A stretch of 64,000 nucleotides of DNA from assembly GCF_021155765.1 (NCBI RefSeq), contig NC_060107.1, forward strand, positions 8,480,501 to 8,544,500. The letters run 5' to 3'. Shown in pieces: positions 36,429 to 49,697 of the stretch. Both the position numbers and the translations under genes were made by a program. Within the stretch, counting starts at the first letter, position 1. Every line of letters starts with the position of its first letter. Below the pieces are notes generated by a model. It was given only the letters and a program-made list of their open reading frames with translations, had not been told where the DNA came from and made no database searches. Source of the stretch: Diprion similis (taxonomy: Eukaryota > Arthropoda > Insecta > Hymenoptera > Diprionidae).

Positions 36429-36557
36429 GGGCCCCTGATTCTGGCTTATTTTTCACTTTTGAAAGCGGTGATAAGCGCCATCTAGACCAATCAGAAGGCA
36501 GTCTTTACCGGGGAATCTTTTTTTCACGAGTAAAAAATAAGTCAGATTCAGGGGGCT
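36429..36557. mobile_element. 129-bp fold-back element
   Basis: The arms 36429-36456 and 36530-36557 are inverted repeats of about 28 bases with few mismatches (CCCCTGATTCTGGCTTATTT against CCCCTGAATCTGACTTATTT). They surround about 73 unpaired bases. The unit sits between near-identical flanks, 36400-36416 and 36587-36603 (ATGAAAAAA[G/A]GTTGGG), which may be an old direct duplication. It is probably a small non-autonomous transposon. Confidence 0.6.
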
Positions 36558-36797
36558 GGAGTGGAAAGTATAGCGATACAAAATAGAATGAAAAAAAGTT
36601 GGGCGCTATAGTTTTCGATGGATTACTTTCACCGACCTATGATAGCTACGTTTTAATCATATCGATGACTAATCGATAACTTTCAGAGCACTTGCACTGC
36701 GCCGATCGTGCCAAGTACTGAATAATCCGGTGATTATTATGCCGACGCTGACGCGCTGATCAGCCTTATACCTACACGATGCACAAGTCCAGCCGGG

Positions 36798-36831
36798 GAC
36801 CTTGACAGGGCCTTATTCGGGCCTCAAGGTT
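36798..36831. promoter_or_regulatory. Paired nuclear-receptor-like half sites
   Basis: GACCTTGA (36798-36805) and TCAAGGTT (36824-36831) are facing copies of the extended half-site TCAAGGTC bound by monomeric receptors such as FTZ-F1 or ERR. About 90 bp further on is ATATAAAT. This is a motif match only. Confidence 0.25.
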
Positions 36832-37957
36832 GATACGTCGGTGCAGGCCAATGGGTATTGAGGACAGTTATCTCACACTGATAGCCCGTATTTGGAGCTA
36901 TCCCGCTTTTATATGGCCATCATATAAATGCCTGGCTGGGTTAGGCTCGGGATAATCAGGAGCTGTAAGCCTCCTGCATCATCGATTCAACCGGTCGTTA
37001 CGTAACGCGTTCGATCACTCCGATTGAGTTTTTCTCTGCATCTATTCCACCGGTGCCATTTCACTCTAGCACATGTTGGTATTTACGTACACTATTCACA
37101 ACCTAGCGAGTTAATCTTCTCCTCGCGCTACCCATGCCATGCGGTGTAACCGAACCGGTGGCCGTTGACTTCGTCCGGTTAGTTGAATCATCATTTTTAC
37201 AGTGTTCGTGGCCGGTCGTGCAGCGCCGTGATAGAGCCGCCGTTTCACGCCCGACGGCACCGCCGATCATCGCGTGTCTCTATTATATCGAATATTGGAC
37301 TTTGCCTTCGGATTTCACTACACGAAATGAAATTCTCTAGCGAAATACTGTAGAGGATCGAAAGAATAGAGTTAAAGGCCACCGGAGGAAAGAAAAGGAG
37401 ACAGTGAGATTGAATTAGATTTATTTATATGACTATTTATTATGCCGTGGCCTAGAAACAGGCCAAAGGTCAAACTGGCAGTGTTAAAAATGGCAAATAT
37501 GTAAAAGCCAAGAAAAAGAACGATCATTAAAATACTAATATACAATAAATAAGTTATAATGATTTCTACAAAAAAATACTTTTTCACGGAGCTAGACAGA
37601 TCTATTTTAGAATATAGGACAGAACTAAATGGCCGTACAATAATTGTAGAAATACGTGGGTAAATGAGAACAAGTGAGTTAAATGCACTGATAGATTTAA
37701 TAATGTGGAAAGTTGTTGAAAAAGTAGAGTAGACGAGTGGTAATATGATGAGAATAGGCAGCGTGAGTGGTGAATTATTGAAAAAAGAGCGAGTTGAAAG
37801 CTAGTTAAAAGCTATGGTAACGAGGTAAAGCTGATGACAATGAAACCCCGATGAGTATGGCGTAACATCGGATTGTGGCAGGAAAAACCTAGACAACGAG
37901 TCGACGCAGCTGAGCAACTGGTCGCAAGTAACCTGGTGGTCTTCTCAACCAGAGACG

Positions 37958-37996
37958 GAGAGAGAAAGAGAGAGAGAGAGAGAGGGAGAGAGCGAA
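37958..37996. repeat. GA microsatellite
   Basis: (GA)n with a few interruptions. Confidence 0.8.
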
Positions 37997-38860
37997 AAGC
38001 ACGGACTTTGTATAGTTAATTCCTGTATAAATACGGATCAGAGCGAGTGATTATTATCGCGTAGATACCTACAAGCCAAAGATGCTGGGTGATTTATAGA
38101 CCCATCATATACATAATTGCAAATTTTTAGTTACTTCAAAAAATGACGCGTCTATAAGCTGCACATTCGCGTGACTTATACCCATATATCGTAAAGTAGT
38201 GCAGGTGAAATTTCAGGCATAAAATTCTCGCCGGGAACTGACAACGAAATTGATGTTAATGCCCATGTCATTTTAATTCGATCGGTGTCTAGGTTCGGAG
38301 AAACAATATCATTATTCGCCTTGCGACAAGACGAGAGTAGGATAATCGCTATATTTAGTCGCTCGTATGCGTGACCTCAGCATCATCGTTCTCGCTTACG
38401 CACCGCTGGCGCAGGTAGGTCATCATGACGTCTGATCGACTCGGAAATCATCGATGATTCAAAACGATCGCGGAGAGCGGCTACTGCTCGGTCATCGAAT
38501 GCCTGTAGCTATATGCTGCTGTAGGTGAGCAATGTGAGCGTTCACACCACGCGTATACATGTATGTATGTATAGTCAGTCGAGTAGCACGACTGGAATTC
38601 TTCAAACGTTCCACGCCGTATAGGATGGAATGCTGCCGTTACTGAGTGAGGTCACTGCAGCACCGGCTCGATCGGTTGCTTGGAAACTACCAAGAGCGAC
38701 TCGAAGCTACATATTTTTCCTGGGCATCGCCGCCCGCGTTAGTAACCGTCGTTGCAGAGCTAATCTCCGCGTTCCTCTGACCACAATATCGGATCCTCGT
38801 TAGCTGTTCATATTTTTTCGATCGATTTTTTTTTATGTGGAATAGTCAGGGTAGTTTTTG

Positions 38861-39200
38861 CGCAAAGTCGGGGAATCGTTTTTTTTTCCATATAAATATA
38901 CCTCACAATTTTTTTTCAAACTTTAGGTAAATTATTTACAGAAGATTTTTTTCAAACTTTGAATATTCCTAAATATTACCTTATAAACGATCGTGCGCAT
39001 CGGCTGGATGGGACAGTGTGATCCAAGTGACAGTTTGTACTTTTATAAAGAAAATTTTTTTATGGAAAATACTTATAATTTTTTCAATTTGCCATAGCCA
39101 ATTTATTCGAATGGGCCAGAGAAAATTGTAGGATTTTTATCTGGAAAACCTGGAACAGTGAGGGAATTTTGTGGTTGAGATTTAGTGGCCATTTTCTCTA
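38861..39200. mobile_element. Degraded repeat fragment
   Basis: The phrase CTGGAACAGTGAGGGAATTT at about 39150 recurs as CCGGAACAGTCGGGGAATTT near 44953, and a shorter form, AAAGTCGGGGAATC, is at about 38865. 'AAAACCTGGAA.AGT.AGGGAATTTT' wording is common in old DNA transposon remnants as I recall. Two nearly identical 36-base phrases (TTTTTTCAAACTTT) flank it at 38910 and 38947. No coding capacity. Confidence 0.3.
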
Positions 39201-42200
39201 TGCATGAGTAAGGGGAAAAAAGATCGAAAATATGAGTTTTGCACTATGTGGGCGTTTATAACGATAATTCACATCTTTCCTGGCTTTTTCTTTTCTTTTC
39301 TTTATCATTCTGATGAACTAATTACAGAATAATGTAAGATATTGTTACACGGTTATCGCCGCAGTTCCAGAGACTACCGATTAGATCCATTTCCGGTTTG
39401 TTTTAAGACCCGATTTGCATTACGGGAAAGGCAGATATGCTTCTTACGACGCATATATTGACGGGAAATGGTGGTTTTATCGGTCGCAGAAAACCGTAGT
39501 TTATCGTTAAACTTGAGACTCGGTATCGCGAGGCGAGTGAAAGTAATCTTTCCAGAGAAATTGTACTTCGGGGAACTAGTTTAATATACTTTGCACAGGC
39601 GGACAATGTGCTTCTAACACATGCCTGATAACTGTTTTATACACGGCGATTAGGGCGTTAGGTACTTTCGGCAGTTTGACAGGCGGATGTGAGATTAAAC
39701 CAAGTGCATTCGCCGTTTCTGTACGGAGGCAATTAATGTTATCTTCCTGCAGCTGCCACGGGACTGCCGGAAATCGGCGCGAATTTACTGTCACCGCATT
39801 TGCTTTACATATCTTTTCTACGGAATTCAATTGTTGTTGATAAAAGTAATTGACCAGTATATCCTCCGATGGCTTTTTATCACGTAACGAAAGTTGTCCG
39901 ACACACACGTGCCTGTATAATATATATAATAACTGAACGAGTCCCTCATTGCGAAATGACCATTTCGTTAATGACTCAATTTTTTCACCGTCAATTTTCA
40001 CAGTGTACTTCGTCATATCGTTTGTACATACGCGGAACGAGACATTGGCCGGAGTGAGTAATGGGTACCCAGTTCTTCAGGGTTGACCTTGCACATTCAG
40101 CTGACCCAGAACAGGTATATCAGAGCAGGCAGGCGAGGTACAAACGCGTTGCCAAGACAGTGTGTGTCAAGGAATCGGGACATGGTCAGCAGTGGGGCTA
40201 ATGGTAAGGATTACCCTAAATAGCCGTCCGTTTCATCGCTGCACGCAGGAACGGATCGAAGAGAACTTATCTCGCCTCCTCGAATAGTTCAACCGAAGAT
40301 ACGCGTCTTTCAACGTGTTAAAAATTTTTAATCGTGACTTTTTACTCGAGAAAGATTCGCATTCTGTTACAGTGTGCCTACTTCGTTGCCTCGACATTCC
40401 AACGTTTCATAGAGGGTGAAAATATTACCAGACCCTCGTCAGAGTCCAATATATACGTATAAGTGCCTGAGGAATGGACCTTTCACAACAAACATTCATC
40501 CAACGGAAGGCCGGTCTGCTATCTAATTCACAGACTCAGGCCCAAGATGTGGGTCCAAAAACTCGGGCCAGCTAGGGGCTCAACAAAAAAGACATAAACA
40601 TGTATTGTGCTGTACCGAACAGGCATTCCCAGTTTCCCTTCGTCTTTATTGCACACCTCATTTTGAAATCAAAGATGGGTTGAACGCGGGGAATATCGTA
40701 GTTTCTACGAATTCTAAAACAAATTTCCCCCCAATCGTCTAACTTTCAGCAATGACATCAGCCGATATAAAATTCTCGACATACCATTTACTAACGATCG
40801 AATCGCTAGTCACTACAGGATATGAGAATTTGATGTTGCATAAGATCCAACTTGTGAATGATCCCGCAGATTCGAGTACCAAAAAACGCGAATGAATGAA
40901 GCAAAGGTAGGCCCAGAATGAGACGAGAAGGAGGCCCAAATTGGTAGACAAAAAGCGCGGGAGAGTTTGAATGAAAGAGAATATCGGCGCCGGGACGAGG
41001 AATGCACTGCGAATACTGGATTCGGAGAGATGCAACGGGGTATGGAGACGGTTCTGGCTGTTGCCCAGCCCGGATTACGGGTCCTGAGGCCATGGTGCCA
41101 TGCCCGACCCAAAGCAAAAGGAAGCTAAGGAGCAGAGGAGACGAGACGGGACGAGACCAGACGATCGCGCCGTCCTGGAAGCCCCGAGATGCTGGAAGGA
41201 GGGAAGCGCGAGAAGAAGGATCGACGAAGGGTGTGGTGGTCGAGACGCCGGGGGAATTGACAAGCGGCACTCACCGTATATAATACACAAGCAGCCGCAC
41301 ATTTGCATGTTTATATTCACGTTCTCGCATAGTTCGTGACTGACGCCGATGCGTGCGGTAGGTAAGACAGGAATCCAATTTATCGGGAGTCGCCGAGTCT
41401 GTCGTGCGAAGAACAAACTGCACTAAAGAGTGTTATTTGTAATTAGATGAAAAAAATGGTTTTACATTGGATTTTTTTTTTTTTTTGTATATTTATTCAA
41501 TGTGACCGAATACAAGTCTTGATATTTGTCTAACGTTGTGAAGAATATTTTCTGATTACTCGAGTCTCGACCTCACAATATCGCGTCTCTTGAATGAATA
41601 AATCGACGGTTTATATTCCGTTGATTCTTCTTCCAAGGATTTATACTCCGGATGGCCGTATCATATTCGTATTCGCATCTCGTACGTCGTCGCGGCGCCT
41701 CGGGCTTCTCTCTCACTCTGATATTGCTGCATTCAATCGTCTACGTTCAATTGTTTGGTACGTTTCCTCCATTAATCAATCGTGTATTACACGTAATGCT
41801 CGCTGAGTATCTCATCCCCGTCTTTATAAATGCCTTTTAATTTCACGGGTGTAATTATCGTTGTGTATATGATACATAATATGATACATGCGGGGAATTT
41901 CAGTTCAACGCAATCTTGCAGCATCCACCGCTGCCCATCCATCCGATTTATTATTATCATCTTTATGGAAAGGAATTCTTGTTCGGGAACAAGAAACATT
42001 CGAAGAGATTTTTCTTTCTTCGAATAAATTCACCGGTTGAATTCAAGTTTTTACACGACAGTAGCAGCTGTATTGAAAGTATAAAATAAAGGCCAGCAAA
42101 GTGTTTAACGGCTCAAATTCGCCGAACCACTTCTTCTTTCTCCAGTCTACATATAATATGACTTATATTATTACGGGGAAAATATTTCTTCTACTCAAGG

Positions 42201-45200
42201 AAAAGAAATATAAAAACACAGAAATCGTGGAAGTGGTTTACGGTTGAGTGAATCTGAAACTTCCCGTGACATAACGATCACTCTAATCTCATTTAGCAGG
42301 GGCAATGAAAGATATCCTTAAGGTGTGACCTTAAGCCACGATCAGTACTCTTATCGGTATGCCTTATATAATTGACATATCTATAACGTACACATACAGA
42401 AGAAATTCTGAATTTCCGAAGGTGTTACTTATAAGCATTGGTAGACGGTTATGTAAGCTTGTTTCGACGTTCCGAGAATCTAATTGTCACCTCTGACTCT
42501 AACATTTAGTTAGATACAAATGAATACCGATAATATTTTCGATTTCCTTATTTGGTTGCACTGATGCCAAACGACCTTCCAAATCCTATAATTGAAAAAA
42601 TGAAATTGGTAGGATCTGGCCTGCAATGTATAACACCTCGCGTTATAAATCAACTGAAGACTGTTAAGTGGGTAAAATTTATAAAGTAGAATTGAAGACT
42701 TGGAACCAGCGGGAAGTAGCGGAACCCGGAGAGGGGGATGAGGAAGAGAAAGGTGAAAGACCGTGTAAACTCCGACTAAGAGTATGAGGTATATCTATAC
42801 ACCGTATCAGTAATGTATACGGTTACCAGAGAAGATGTGAGCTGTAGGTACCAATACTCGTGAACAGACAATCGCTGTTAATTCCCGAAAAGCTAACGAC
42901 CGGTAATTAGGTTTCTAAAAAACGGCTCACGCCGATCGTGAGGGTGAAGCGCGCACCAAAAAGGCACTAAACTCATGGATTGTGTACCGTATTTTATACA
43001 TGTATGTACGTACTCGTGAATTATATGCAATACCGTTAATCTTGCTGTGCGAGAGTTTACATATAACAGACAATGTACATAGGCACCCATACACAAAAAA
43101 TTTCACGCAGATTTTGACCCAGAAATTTGGTATTCCTGAGAGACTATACTCTGTACGTATAGATACTGTGTCAGTCGATTACACGGCAATTAGCTTCAAC
43201 AGGGCTTCCAAAAACGATAAATTGCAGTCAAAGAAAAGAAGCAAAGAACGGCATTGAAGAAACAAAAACGAAATCCTGCATAGCTTAATTTGGTTCATTT
43301 TATTCCTGTAAATATATGTATAATACTATAATAAGTGACATTGCGTAGTTTACCTAGTGACCTCAATACCTCTGTATACATGAGAAAAGAGAATTCTAAT
43401 GAACTGAGTAATTCGCAATTTGCGGACATCGGCACGCTTCAGAGGGTTTCTTTCCTTTTTCTAATCACCTATTTTTTTCTGTCACACATATATGTGCAAA
43501 CTAAATTATACGGGAATTGAGGAGACTTATGGCATGACTTTAATGCTTCTAAATGCATTTACAAAAAAGATCGATGATGATCTGGATAACGTGTTAAAAG
43601 GCAAAAACCTTATCGCTGATCGTGAGTACACGCAGTGCAGGTAAGCCGTGCGTATAATTGGCAGCTGCAGTATCTATACGTATGTACATATAATGTACCG
43701 CTAGGAGAGAAGTGGCCTTTCCAATAGGTAAAACAACTTAAATATAATATCCTCGTCTATATATAGGATATAATCCGAGAGCCGAGTTGGCCAAGAGATG
43801 ATCAAATAACGAGAAATCGAACGGATCCGTTATTCCATATACGCGATGGGATGTGACTTGAACATATATACCGATGGTATATCTAACCAAGAAACCACGG
43901 AACGAAGCAAAAAGTTTATGCGTAATTTTATTTCAAATTACTTTATTCGTTGTACTCGACGTCAGGCAGACTTCGTCGTGTGATTCCATATTCTTTCTGC
44001 CATGGCCAGCAACTTTCATGGGGATGGCGTAGAGGAACACCACGCTTGGATTCCGGATCATGTGGAGGAAACTCCACCCCTCAACGTGACATTTTTCGCT
44101 TAGAAATTCAATGCTATGCTAGTTTGCTCGCTACTTGTAAATTAGAACACGTACGAGAGTATTTATGTGACAGCCGCGATTAATCGGCATAGTTATTCTT
44201 CACGTTCACAACAAACTTGCTAACCAATCAATCTGGACCGTGGATTTTAAATTAATTTATTCTAAAAAATAATACGCCGTACTACTTTCTAACTGTTGGA
44301 GTAAATAAAACAAAATCGGAAAAATTAAGGAAACCAGTTTTTACACCCCCCCTTCCCCCCCTTATTCTCGCTAATTTCACACCCCCATCGAGGTCAAGTT
44401 GCCGGCCTTGCTCTCTGCACTAGAAAACCAGTTGTACTGGTAAATGCAAAATCACGCAGAATCACGCAGCATCAGACTGCAGAACTTGACACCGTTTATC
44501 AGTGGCTGCACGTTGCATTCAGGGTCGACGATGAAACAAAGTAAGAATAAAAAGGGCCGCGCAGGACGTCGGCGGTTCTTCAAGGATGCGGTGTGTAAAA
44601 ATACACGCTACAGGGATGACGATGGGAAGGTTACCGAGGTTACCGAATGCTCTGCAGCCCCGGTGCTCGACGTGTTGCAGACGTATCAGCGACGCCGCGA
44701 ACCGCGAACACTCTGTGCTTGTGGCTATTCTTGTTCATGCATATCAGTGCAAACAAACCGAGTTGCAGATACGTTGATGTGTGAGAAATACGGCACGATC
44801 TGCGCAGCTTATCGAAGAGGGATTGCGGTGTTAATTATCAGTTTTACATAGCGACACGAGCGGTCTGGACATAACAATTATTTTCCTTGAATCTCCCTTC
44901 GCACGCTGCAGCTGCCATCGGCAATTGAGTCATTCGGATATTTTAAGAACCCCGGAACAGTCGGGGAATTTGAAAATTCAAGTTCGGTATCTGCAGGCCG
45001 GATGTCCGCGCAACTGTTGGCCGGGAATTATGGATCTGGTACGGGTCGATAATACGTGTGGAATATGATAATTGAGAGGGATTCTTTGGAGTGTAAGGCT
45101 CCAAAAGGAGAGCTCGTTGAAAGCGACAATGGTTTAACCAATTTGGAGAGAGTTGGGCGGTAAAGGTCGTTTGAAATTGTTCGTTCGGAAGTGTTTAATG

Positions 45201-48200
45201 AGGATCTCTCTACGCTGACAATGAGTATCACACGTATAGACAACAGGCGTTGGGTCTTCCCTAAATGGTAACTCGTTATTGCCAACAGTCATCGCTGGAT
45301 ACGGACGCCTTCCGGTTTCATTTGAAGCGCCGCAAACAGTAGTATGCTGGAGATTACGAGAGCTTGATATCCAAGCAGGACCACGATAAGGTCCCACAAT
45401 CTGTTGTGACACGGGACGGATGGAGAAATCCCGCAAAAACCACGTATGACGCAGAAACCGTTCGTATGAGCTTCATAAATTAAAAAAAAAAAATTGTTCT
45501 AATATCAACGCTCTTTCCCCGTTTACATCACGTACATGCGAATTTGAAAACAGAATTTTATAGTCTTTTTTACTTTTCATTCTTTTTTTTTCATCAATTT
45601 GCTTACCAAATTTAGTATGAAAGCCGGTATTTGAGTTCACGGATATTCATAGAACTGGTCCGGCAACGTCGCTCGTCGGTTCATTAAATTGATTTTGACC
45701 AACCGGATATTAACTTCTATTATCGAACCGTACCTTGTGTCTATTTATAATCGCGTATCTGGAACGAATTAGCAATTGTTGACGAAAATAAATGAGGAGA
45801 GTGGTCAAAGTACTAGCAACACAGATATTTGCGCCTCGAGCTGTGAAGAGAAATTCAAGAAACAAACAACAGCAACTGGGTAGACACGAAATAGCTGATT
45901 CGGGGGAATATTGCGAATATACGTAGATGAGCTTCGAGAAACTCGACACGCACGATGCAGATGAAGACACGCAGCTCGTTGTCGAACGGCGAGAGACAAT
46001 GTATCCGGTGTTCAGAATAAAACAAGCTTACAACACCTACTTCCAATGCAACGTTATATACCGCTTACAATATCAGTTCCAAAGTGGGACTGTGCGAGCG
46101 TTTCACATCTTTCAAGTTCAAGTTCGTTTGGAGGTCAGGCGGCACCTTCACCTTGGCTTATGGCTTCGGAGTTGCGGTGACTTCCGACTATAAGGCAGTT
46201 TCTCAGATATAATGTAGAAACATCGCTTACAGTCGTCTGCAGTATGAACTGTACCGAATCGTGTCCATTTCCAGGCAAAGATCGGATTATCATGAATTGT
46301 ACAATTCATTGCAACAGTATTAGAACTGAATCTCCATAATTATAATGATACTCAAATTATTGTAAATTCTTGAAATTTTTCCTGGGAAACGAGTGACACG
46401 GAGAAGACTCTCGACTCTGTAACGTGGTTGCTTGTTAGGTAGACTGAACAACGGTGAATCTACAGACTGTGATGAACGGAAGCTCAGGATTTGCAACTGC
46501 GGTATTGATTCTTTCAGACTCTATATAGACTCTCGAGTCTCGATCTTGAGACTCCTAACCGGGAATCAATACCCCATGTACAGCTACAAGCCTGTACACC
46601 GATATCCCAAGTCAGCGTATTTCGGTGTCTATAAACGATGGTGACATTATCAGGTATCGACGTTTTCTCACTCTGGCTATAAATCATCCGCACGAATATT
46701 TTAAGGTCAAGTCCGGTCTTCCCGATGCTGCCGACGTTTATACACGACCAAAACTCGTTTGCGGTTTCGACAATTCAAAGTAACCCATATAACGTAAATT
46801 TCACGAGTTTCTTTAAACGCCGAATTCACCGCTCGAAATCGCGATCTACAAACCTGACGTGCATACCCAACGCCTGATCTTCCGACTCTTTATGCCAGGT
46901 GCACCTCATTCTCTGATCATTTCCCAAGCTAAAAGGGTCTCGGATCGACGTCTGACCCAGTGTCGACGCTCATCTACATCACATACCTACAAAGTACAGT
47001 GGCAAAAGCCATGCACTCCAAGTGAAGACGGGAAGTGTACGGTAAGGTTAGTGTACCAGTTAAATCGACCCTGTCCCAAAAAAAGAAAAAAAAAATTTGT
47101 AGTGTCAAAACCTCTAGCAAATGGTTTTAGTTATCGATAAATTCACAATTTGTGCCGTCAATTTATATTTTTTCAGAATAAAAGGGTCAATAATTGGGTC
47201 TAAACGTGTCTATAACTGGTACACTTACCTTAGGTATGTTGATTGCAAAACTGGGCCAAGCCGTGGGCACACCGCGTCGTTTTTACCGCGTGAAACGGGC
47301 TTTAGCCAGTCGAGGATTATGAAGAGTGCGTTGATCTCGGGCAGGAACAAGGAGCACAGGCACTTGAGCTGCAGAACAGCGATCGCGGAGGGGAACGAGC
47401 TGGTGATCGCGAATATGAAGCTGGCGATTCAGGAACCTGCCGGCTCTCGTCGCTTCGCGGCTTCTCGGCTTCTCTCCTCGTTTGTCTGGTTTTCCTGCTC
47501 ACCACCTGTCGCCCCGTTATACGAATACCCGATCCTGGAAGTAGGCTGCAAGCATCTACGAGTCCCTCGACGCTCCACGAACGCACTTCTCAACATGCCT
47601 GTCTGCCTGCTTGCGTCGCGACGGAGGTGGCTTAAGGGGGCCAAAGAAAATAATGACAATCGCGAGGAGAAAAAGCGTGATGTCTTTACGAGTTCCTCTG
47701 TATACATGCCGTTTCCGGTTGTACATACTAACATACCTGCCATCAGAAGTCGTATAATAACGTGGTGGTAGTGGAGGCAGCGTCAGCACGCATCCACACA
47801 CAATCTCCTTACACAGACTTCATTCACGGATACTGCAGGTGGAGAACTTTTACCGGGAAATAGGAATTGAATATCGAAAATTTTTTTGGATTCGTGAGGA
47901 AAGTCATTTCATTCAATCATAAACATTCGTTTAATAATTGGGAAGTAAGAGAAAATAACGGCAGTGCTCATGAATACCATGGTTTCATATCTTCATATCG
48001 AGGAGTCGGAGTAATCGATTCTGCATTTCTTACGCCGACATAGAGGGAACGGTTTTTCCACCGATACGTTTTAATCAGGTTCATGTTCGATGCACTTTAT
48101 GCAGTTTGTACCGTTTGGGAAGCTGAGTATGGATAGCAGAACAGTGAGAATTTCATCTATAGAGAACGCGTAGAATTCTGCTCATCATTATGAGAAGTGA

Positions 48201-49663
48201 GTCATTGATCAGCTGGCGTTTGCGCGTCATTATTATGTACATACACAGAGTCAGGCAAACAAAACTGTTCCTGGTGTTGTCGAGAGTGCCGTACGAACTA
48301 ATCGATCCACTTCTTTGCATCAGAAGGAAGTTTGAAAAGATGGGAATTTAGCTGAGGATTTTTTCGTAACATCTGCAAACCACATTCGCATTCACTTACA
48401 ATCCTGTATTCGTTAGTGGGTTTCGTATTTTCCTCGAAGTGTTTATTAGGGCCCCCGTGCTTTCGCATGGACGTCCCTGCATAGCGCTCGAGATGTGTAT
48501 TCGCATCGCTGCTTCGCAAAATTCATTGCACGATAGATGTCGGCTGATTCAAGAATCGATTTTCTGTATTTCTATAGATTCCTTCTATAGGTATAGCCTG
48601 TATCTACACACGGGAGTATGACTCACGGTATTATAGTAATCGGGGAGGGAGAATTGTCAGCTGATGGTATATCCGCATCACATATACGTCCGCACCCCAT
48701 GAACTATCGTCCCTAATTCGAAACTACCAATACATCAATCCTCCCCTTCATTTGCGCCGTTTATACAATGTACAAACTCATTTACGGCGCGTTTGCATAA
48801 CGAAGTCTATAAATGTCCCTTTTTGTAAAAAACTTTGAAAATGTTGGCCCAAAAATAATGTCCTTCAAATTATTTTATGGGGATATAATATAGAATCATT
48901 GATATTGCCTGAACTAACGAGTGCAAGAACAACCTCTAGCTATAGATTATCAGAGATATTTTTCGTGTGATCTTTCTCTTCATCTTCATTATTCTTCGTT
49001 TATTACAGTTGTAGGGTCATCCATGTGCGTGGGATCCTCTATGCAGAAAGATAGATCCGGTAGACGCACATGTTACGACGACACGTTACATGCATGTGGG
49101 TATTTTTCGGGGATCGTGGTTTGAAATCAGATAAAAAAAACGATCGCGTTCCGTCTGAATGATTCGCATATAGCATGATCAGAAGCAACAATAACAAAAA
49201 GTATGCGATAGTACGCCTTATAAGCACTTGCAATAAAATTATCGCCTTGATGATAAAACGAGATCAATCGATTCGATCGTTTTGACAACAAGGAACGAGA
49301 AAAAAGAGAGAAAAAAAGCCAAAGTTACGCAATTGCTGAAAAAAATAAATTACTAGATACTCGTGCGTGTATTTAACAATCCGTTTCAAATCATGATAAC
49401 GACGATAAGAACGTCCTCGAGACGCACACAAATGTACTATCGTTTGCACATCTACGTATGAAAGTCGAGACAGCATTTATAGCTCTGGTTTCCGCATTAC
49501 GTGTAAATTTGTGCCGCAAGTATCGCTCCACATGCGCCATAAACTTTCTTTCGGTAAAGCGAACAGTGGATGGAACATGGTATGTATGGTTCTCATCCGT
49601 CTAAGACTTGACGTTTTCCGGTAGCCAGCGTTATCTCTGTGGGCTGAGGTTTTTCCATGCATC

Positions 49664-49664
<1 letters not shown>

Positions 49665-49696
<32 letters not shown>
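49665..49696. repeat. (ATT)n microsatellite
   Basis: Ten to eleven uninterrupted TTA units. Confidence 0.85.

Positions 49697-49697
<1 letters not shown>

Larger units (their letters stand above)
36558..47120. other. Long non-coding stretch, part 1
   Basis: No exon with recognisable protein similarity. Contents: a TATA-like region at 36.9 kb, a GA microsatellite at about 37958-37996, repeat fragments at 38.8-39.2 and 44.9 kb, a perfect 19-base spaced palindrome at 42317-42335, and C-runs at about 44345-44362. Open frames of 100-154 codons (39576-40016 minus, 40806-41416 minus, 44444-44851 plus) lack domains and codon structure I can defend. Confidence 0.5.

Noticed and set aside
39576..40016. 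146-codon minus frame (MTKYTVKIDGEKIESL...)
   Set aside because: Reads more protein-like than most, but no family is recognised, no flanking splice sites or poly(A) logic are visible, and it is isolated in repeat-bearing DNA.
47121..47771. 216-codon plus frame, the longest outside named genes
   Set aside because: Arg/Ser-rich, no domain, begins in AT-rich low-complexity sequence. The antisense strand is equally open.
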